Shown: piece by piece, positions 60,104-64,000 of the stretch | How the letters are laid out: each line of letters starts with the position of its first letter | Numbering within the stretch: position 1 is the stretch's first letter | Origin: Spinacia oleracea | Taxonomy: Eukaryota; Streptophyta; Magnoliopsida; Caryophyllales; Amaranthaceae | NCBI RefSeq assembly: GCF_020520425.1 | Contig: NC_079492.1 | Location: 137,768,361 to 137,832,360, forward strand | Length of the DNA: 64,000 nucleotides | Direction of reading: 5' to 3' | Made by a program: the position numbers and the translations under genes | Notes under the pieces: model-generated | The model's database searches: none | What the model was told of the DNA's origin: nothing | Seen by the model: the letters and a program-made list of their open reading frames with translations, nothing else

Positions 60104-62596
60104 GTAACACCCCGACCTCTAATCCAAGAATTAAATCATAATTAGCAGCGGAATTAACCTAATTTGGTCGGGACATTACCTGCCGTAACTCCCTCTTGGG
60201 AATTACAAGGCAACCATCATATTCTAAGCCATTAAAACTCCAAATTAATATAATAATCCTTTATATTCCCAAAATTAAGGTACATCACTTACTAAAAGTC
60301 TTTAATTAAACTATTAAAGCATTAAGCATAAACTAGGTGAATAATATTAAAGTGAAATCCTCGCCACTACTCGTTTCCGTCGTTCCCAGCAGTACCTAAA
60401 ACAGAAAACAAAAACGGTGAGCCGAAGACTCAGTAACGAACTATTCTAGCAACGTAAATTCATTTCAATTCATTTTATTTTATAACACAGGGAGAATAGA
60501 ATAATGTAAAACATTTTATAAAGTCCTTTATTTAATTCATTCATAACTTTAGGGTGCACATGCTAGCCGTGGCAAGTATGACATGGTGGAACGTCTTCCA
60601 CGATGGACCGTTGTCCATAAAACATGGGGCCTTGGCCAGAAAACATGAGAGCCTTGGCTCAATGGGCGGATGCCCCATGGGTACATGCATGACCGAGAAT
60701 AGTAACCTGTGAACATATACTGCCAAACGGACTAGGTCTTTCACTTTCATTTATCATGTTTCGTTTAATTTTACATTTAGCCTTTTTACTTCAGTTGAAG
60801 TAACATAAATCCTTTAGATCATGAGATCATGATAAAACATCATTTAGATCCTGGGATCAATAAAATATCAATTCTTTCATGGCATTGCATAAACATCATT
60901 TCTTTCATGGTTTCTTATAAACACGATTTTATAAGAATTTCAATCAATCATATTATAATAACTAAATCAATCAAATCATATTTCATTTCCCGCAATTCAT
61001 AAAACATGTTAAAACATTCAGTTCATAAATCAATCATAACGTTATAATTTCATAATCGCATTTATAAGGGAATTGCGGGTACTAGCAATAGCCGTTACCC
61101 AACTCCGCGATTTGCTAGGGATTTTCCTTGGTTCGTTCGTCCTGAGCTCCGAGTCCAATTTCTTTAAAAATATTAAATAATTGAATTAGTACTAGATCGA
61201 TAAATAATTTAAAATCAATATTTTATAAATCATAAATTTTATAAGTAATGAATTTATAAATAAAGAATTTTAATAAAATTATAATTTCGAAATATAACGA
61301 AAATGTTATTATTAATCGAATTTTCAATCAAAATACATATATATTTTATTAATCGATTTTCATGTAAATAATATTAAAAATTCCTTTTTGTGCTAATTCG
61401 GGCTAGTAATTTATTTTAGTAAAAACGATAATTAAACCTGAAAATAATAAACAATTCATTAGTAAATAATTATATGATAAAACTTTGTTGAAACATGAAA
61501 ATTAGTAATTAGGAAATCTGAAAGTAACAATTCAGTTTTCAACTTACCAAGGCCCAATTGAAATGGCCCAAACTCAAAATGGGTTTGGGGGAAAATTAAA
61601 AACAAGGTCTAAAGATCAGATTTTTGGTTTTGGTTTTTTTTCCTAGGAAGGAGGCACGACAGGAAGGAGGGAGAGGAGGAAAGAGAAAAAGGAGGGAGGC
61701 GTTGGGGGTTGGGTTCGGTGGCGCCGGATATGCCGGTGAGTACGGCGGTGGTGGTGGTTTGTTCTCGGCGACAGAGCAGCAAGAGAAAGGGTGGTGAGTG
61801 GCGCGAAGGAGAGGAGAAACAGGGGAGATTGGGGGGTTCTCGGCTGAGGCAGGGCGATTAGACGGTGGTGTTGGGGCAGAGATTGGTTCACTGGATGGTG
61901 AGGGTTGTCGGAGGTGGTGGTGCTGCATGGGTGGTGCGTCAAGGAGGAAGAAAAGAGGGAGGCAGGGAATCCGAGACACGAAGGAGGGGAGGAACAGGGT
62001 GAGGGTGATTGCGATGTGGTGGTGGCGTGGTGTTGGGTGGCTGAGGCTAGGTGGTCGATGGTGGTTGGTTCGAATCACAGAAAAATCAAGGAGTGAGAGT
62101 GAGATTGAAATTGAAATTGAAATTGAAATTGGTTTGTTGTTGAAATTCCATCAAAAATTATGAGTTTGTAAATGGGAAGAGTGAAGAACAAGGGGTGTGC
62201 TTGGGGTCCAAGTATGTGAATTTGGACTGAATTGTGGGAAGAAGGAAGTCTTCACTTCCTGCTTTGTACGTGGAGAGCAAGGGAAGAGAGTAAAATGGAA
62301 TTTTGGTTCCTTGAGGGTATTTTCGTAATTTCACTAAGTTAGGCATAATTTCTGAAATTGTTGCTATTTTTGGAAGCTATTAAAAATAGAAATGTTTAGT
62401 TAAAATAATTCTTATAAAATTATCGTTAACGAAAAATAAATAAATAAATTTTCGTTTATAAATTTATCGTTTAAAATGAATCGTAAAAACAATTAAAATA
62501 ACGAAATTCGATTATTCGTAATTATTTAAAATGAAATCAAGCTAATAAATATTTTTAATTTTTATAAATCAAGTTTAAAAATTTCGGGGTATTACA
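60104..62596 (+). mobile_element. Solo LTR, about 2.5 kb
   Basis: It starts TGTAACACCCCGACC and ends TTTCGGGGTATTACA (TG...CA with a 13-bp imperfect inverted terminus), with a 5-bp duplication, CTAAT, on both sides (60099-60103, 62597-62601). No second LTR, primer-binding site or coding domain is inside, so a solo LTR left by recombination is the best reading. The length and TGTAAYACCCCG start recall long LTRs of plant gypsy elements of the Tekay/Del type. The internal GC-rich part (about 61650-62060) gives long but featureless open frames on both strands. Confidence 0.72.
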
Positions 62597-62601
62597 CTAA
62601 T

Positions 62602-64000
62602 ATTTTCTTTTCCATACATAGATAGTATATAAAAAAAGGGTAGAGAATAAAAATAAAATAAAATAAATATATTTTTTAGAAAAATATTTTTAATAAGTTC
62701 ATATAAATGAAAATCAGATAAATAGAACACACCCTTGGAATATTAGATCTCTCCGGTCTCTCCACACACACAAACAAACAAAAAAGTGTGCAAATTTCTA
62801 GGATTTCTAGTCGTGCACTTTCTTCGTGATTAAGGGGTTAGAAAATAATTTCATAGGAGAAAATTCTATATGCATGAATGGTCCATTTATCGACTAATGT
62901 TGAGGAAAGCTCCAAGTCTCCAACGTTGATGAAAATCACCCATTTGGCTTAATAAGTTTCATTTTATTTTATTTTTTGTGCGAATGAGTCACAAAGGCAA
63001 TATAAATTACAAATGGGGACATGAGAATTCGAACCTGAGACCTATTGTACACAGACCCTCAGTCTTAATACGTTTCATTTTTGTGCAATGTGTCACACCT
63101 TCAATTGATATGTGCAACATATTTTACTCAAGGGACGGATGAGAGAGCCTCAACGCTCTCCAATTTATGAATTTTTCAAAAAAATAATTTTAAATGTTGA
63201 CATATTAAAATAGGTAATTAGGGTTCCAACTGATATATTATTAGGCGTAGGGTTTACCCATTTAGGGGTCACTTACTTGTCATGAAGAGTTGCCTAACAT
63301 ATTACTTAGGGGATACCTATTATACTTCTCGATCAAGGGTTACTATCATAATGTTTACGAGTTATATGTATTTTAGATCGAACTTTTATGTCCCGCTATC
63401 TTGGTTTCATAGTAATCTTTACCCTTAGATTTTGAACGAACCGAAAAATTGTACGTAGTACTACGTAGTTGCTTAATATTAGATGAAACAAAGGGAGTAG
63501 TATGCTAGTATTGTATTGACTTGCGGAGTAAATTTGTATTTAGAATTTTATCAGTGTGTAAAATTCTAAGCCGTGCACTATTTCGTGAACAAGGGTTTAG
63601 AAAATTATAAATATTTAGTGCCGTATAATTTTTCTAGATGCATGAATTGTCAATTTATCAATATATGACCATCGTTTACTTCAAAGTCTACGATTACAAA
63701 AGGGAGTGAAGAATAGTCGGTAATAGTTTACCTGATATTTTATACCAATATTGTAATTGTAATTGTAATTTTACAAAACAAATGTGATATGGAATATGTA
63801 ATTGCTTATATAAATGAAGAAAATATATATAATTTTTGTTTGATTTTCTTGAGAAAGATGAATAGATTTATTTTTATATAAACAAATTTAAAACATTATT
63901 AAAGGCATAATAGGTATTTTACAAAGGTACCAAAACAGTTAAAAACCTCGGGCATTTATGCGAGAAAAGATGTGAAGCCCAAACAATAGTTTCTTGTTTC
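62602..64000. other. AT-rich intergenic region with one SINE copy
   Basis: Apart from the SINE at 62968-63070 I see no gene, RNA or delimited element. Confidence 0.45.
62968..63070 (-). mobile_element. tRNA-derived SINE, minus strand
   Basis: Read on the minus strand it contains AGGTTCGAATTCTC (box B), CCCCATTTGTAATTTATATTGCC and TTTGTGACTCATTCGCACAAAA, which correspond to the 3' part of the SINE at 57681-57800. Box A is not evident, so it may be 5' truncated. Confidence 0.6.

Noticed and set aside
61596..62163. Open frames of 160 (minus) and 121 (plus) codons
   Set aside because: They overlap each other on opposite strands in the GC-rich core of a solo LTR, with low-complexity Pro/Ser or Gly/Arg composition and no domain.

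Overview
This is a nuclear segment of a flowering-plant (eudicot) genome. The evidence is intron-bearing genes with GT/AG junctions and plant-specific families (a CPK13-type calcium-dependent protein kinase and a plant choline-transporter-like protein), an AT-rich intergenic background, and a dense load of plant transposable elements (Sirevirus Copia, Stowaway, hAT, CACTA, PIF/Harbinger and Mutator-like elements, Helitron, SINEs). The mix would fit Amaranthaceae such as spinach, beet or quinoa, but that is a guess the sequence alone does not prove.

Layout. 1-2 kb: intergenic DNA with a duplicated SINE-like block, one copy split by a Stowaway MITE. 2.06-3.67 kb (-): a two-exon gene for a CTL/SLC44-like membrane protein. 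4-6.5 kb: MITEs, including a 72-bp hAT MITE with perfect target duplications. 6.97-16.86 kb (+): a complete, very young Copia retrotransposon of the Sirevirus type, with 1.09-kb LTRs, TSD TCAAC, gag with one in-frame stop, intact pol, and an extra 521-codon ORF between pol and the 3' LTR. 17-27.3 kb: no host gene seen; it holds an RNase H relic, tandem repeats, a Mutator-like element with 474-bp terminal inverted repeats, a CACTA MITE nested in a hAT element, and a Harbinger element.

27.6-35.6 kb (+): the CPK13 orthologue, seven coding exons totalling 532 codons plus stop, with a start-stop upstream ORF and a telo-box in the leader. 37.2-37.6 kb: a second hAT MITE of the same family as the 72-bp one. 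38.4-52.4 kb (-): an unidentified gene (about 595 aa, probably nuclear) whose 5' intron of roughly 6.5 kb hosts a 2-kb element inserted in a (TA)n tract and carrying a 21-bp minisatellite. 52.8-64 kb: repeat-dominated, with a half Mutator-like element, an LTR-like block with a (GA)n tract, an AAGTAAC tandem-repeat family, a Helitron on the minus strand, a 2.49-kb solo LTR and SINE copies.

The three host genes are unrelated in function and are separate transcription units: lipid or choline transport, calcium signalling, and an unknown nuclear role. I found no operon-like system, CRISPR array or defence island. The less ordinary features are the Sirevirus accessory ORF, the (TA)n-targeted minisatellite element, the hairpin/AAGTAAC repeat family, and the start-stop uORF of the kinase gene.
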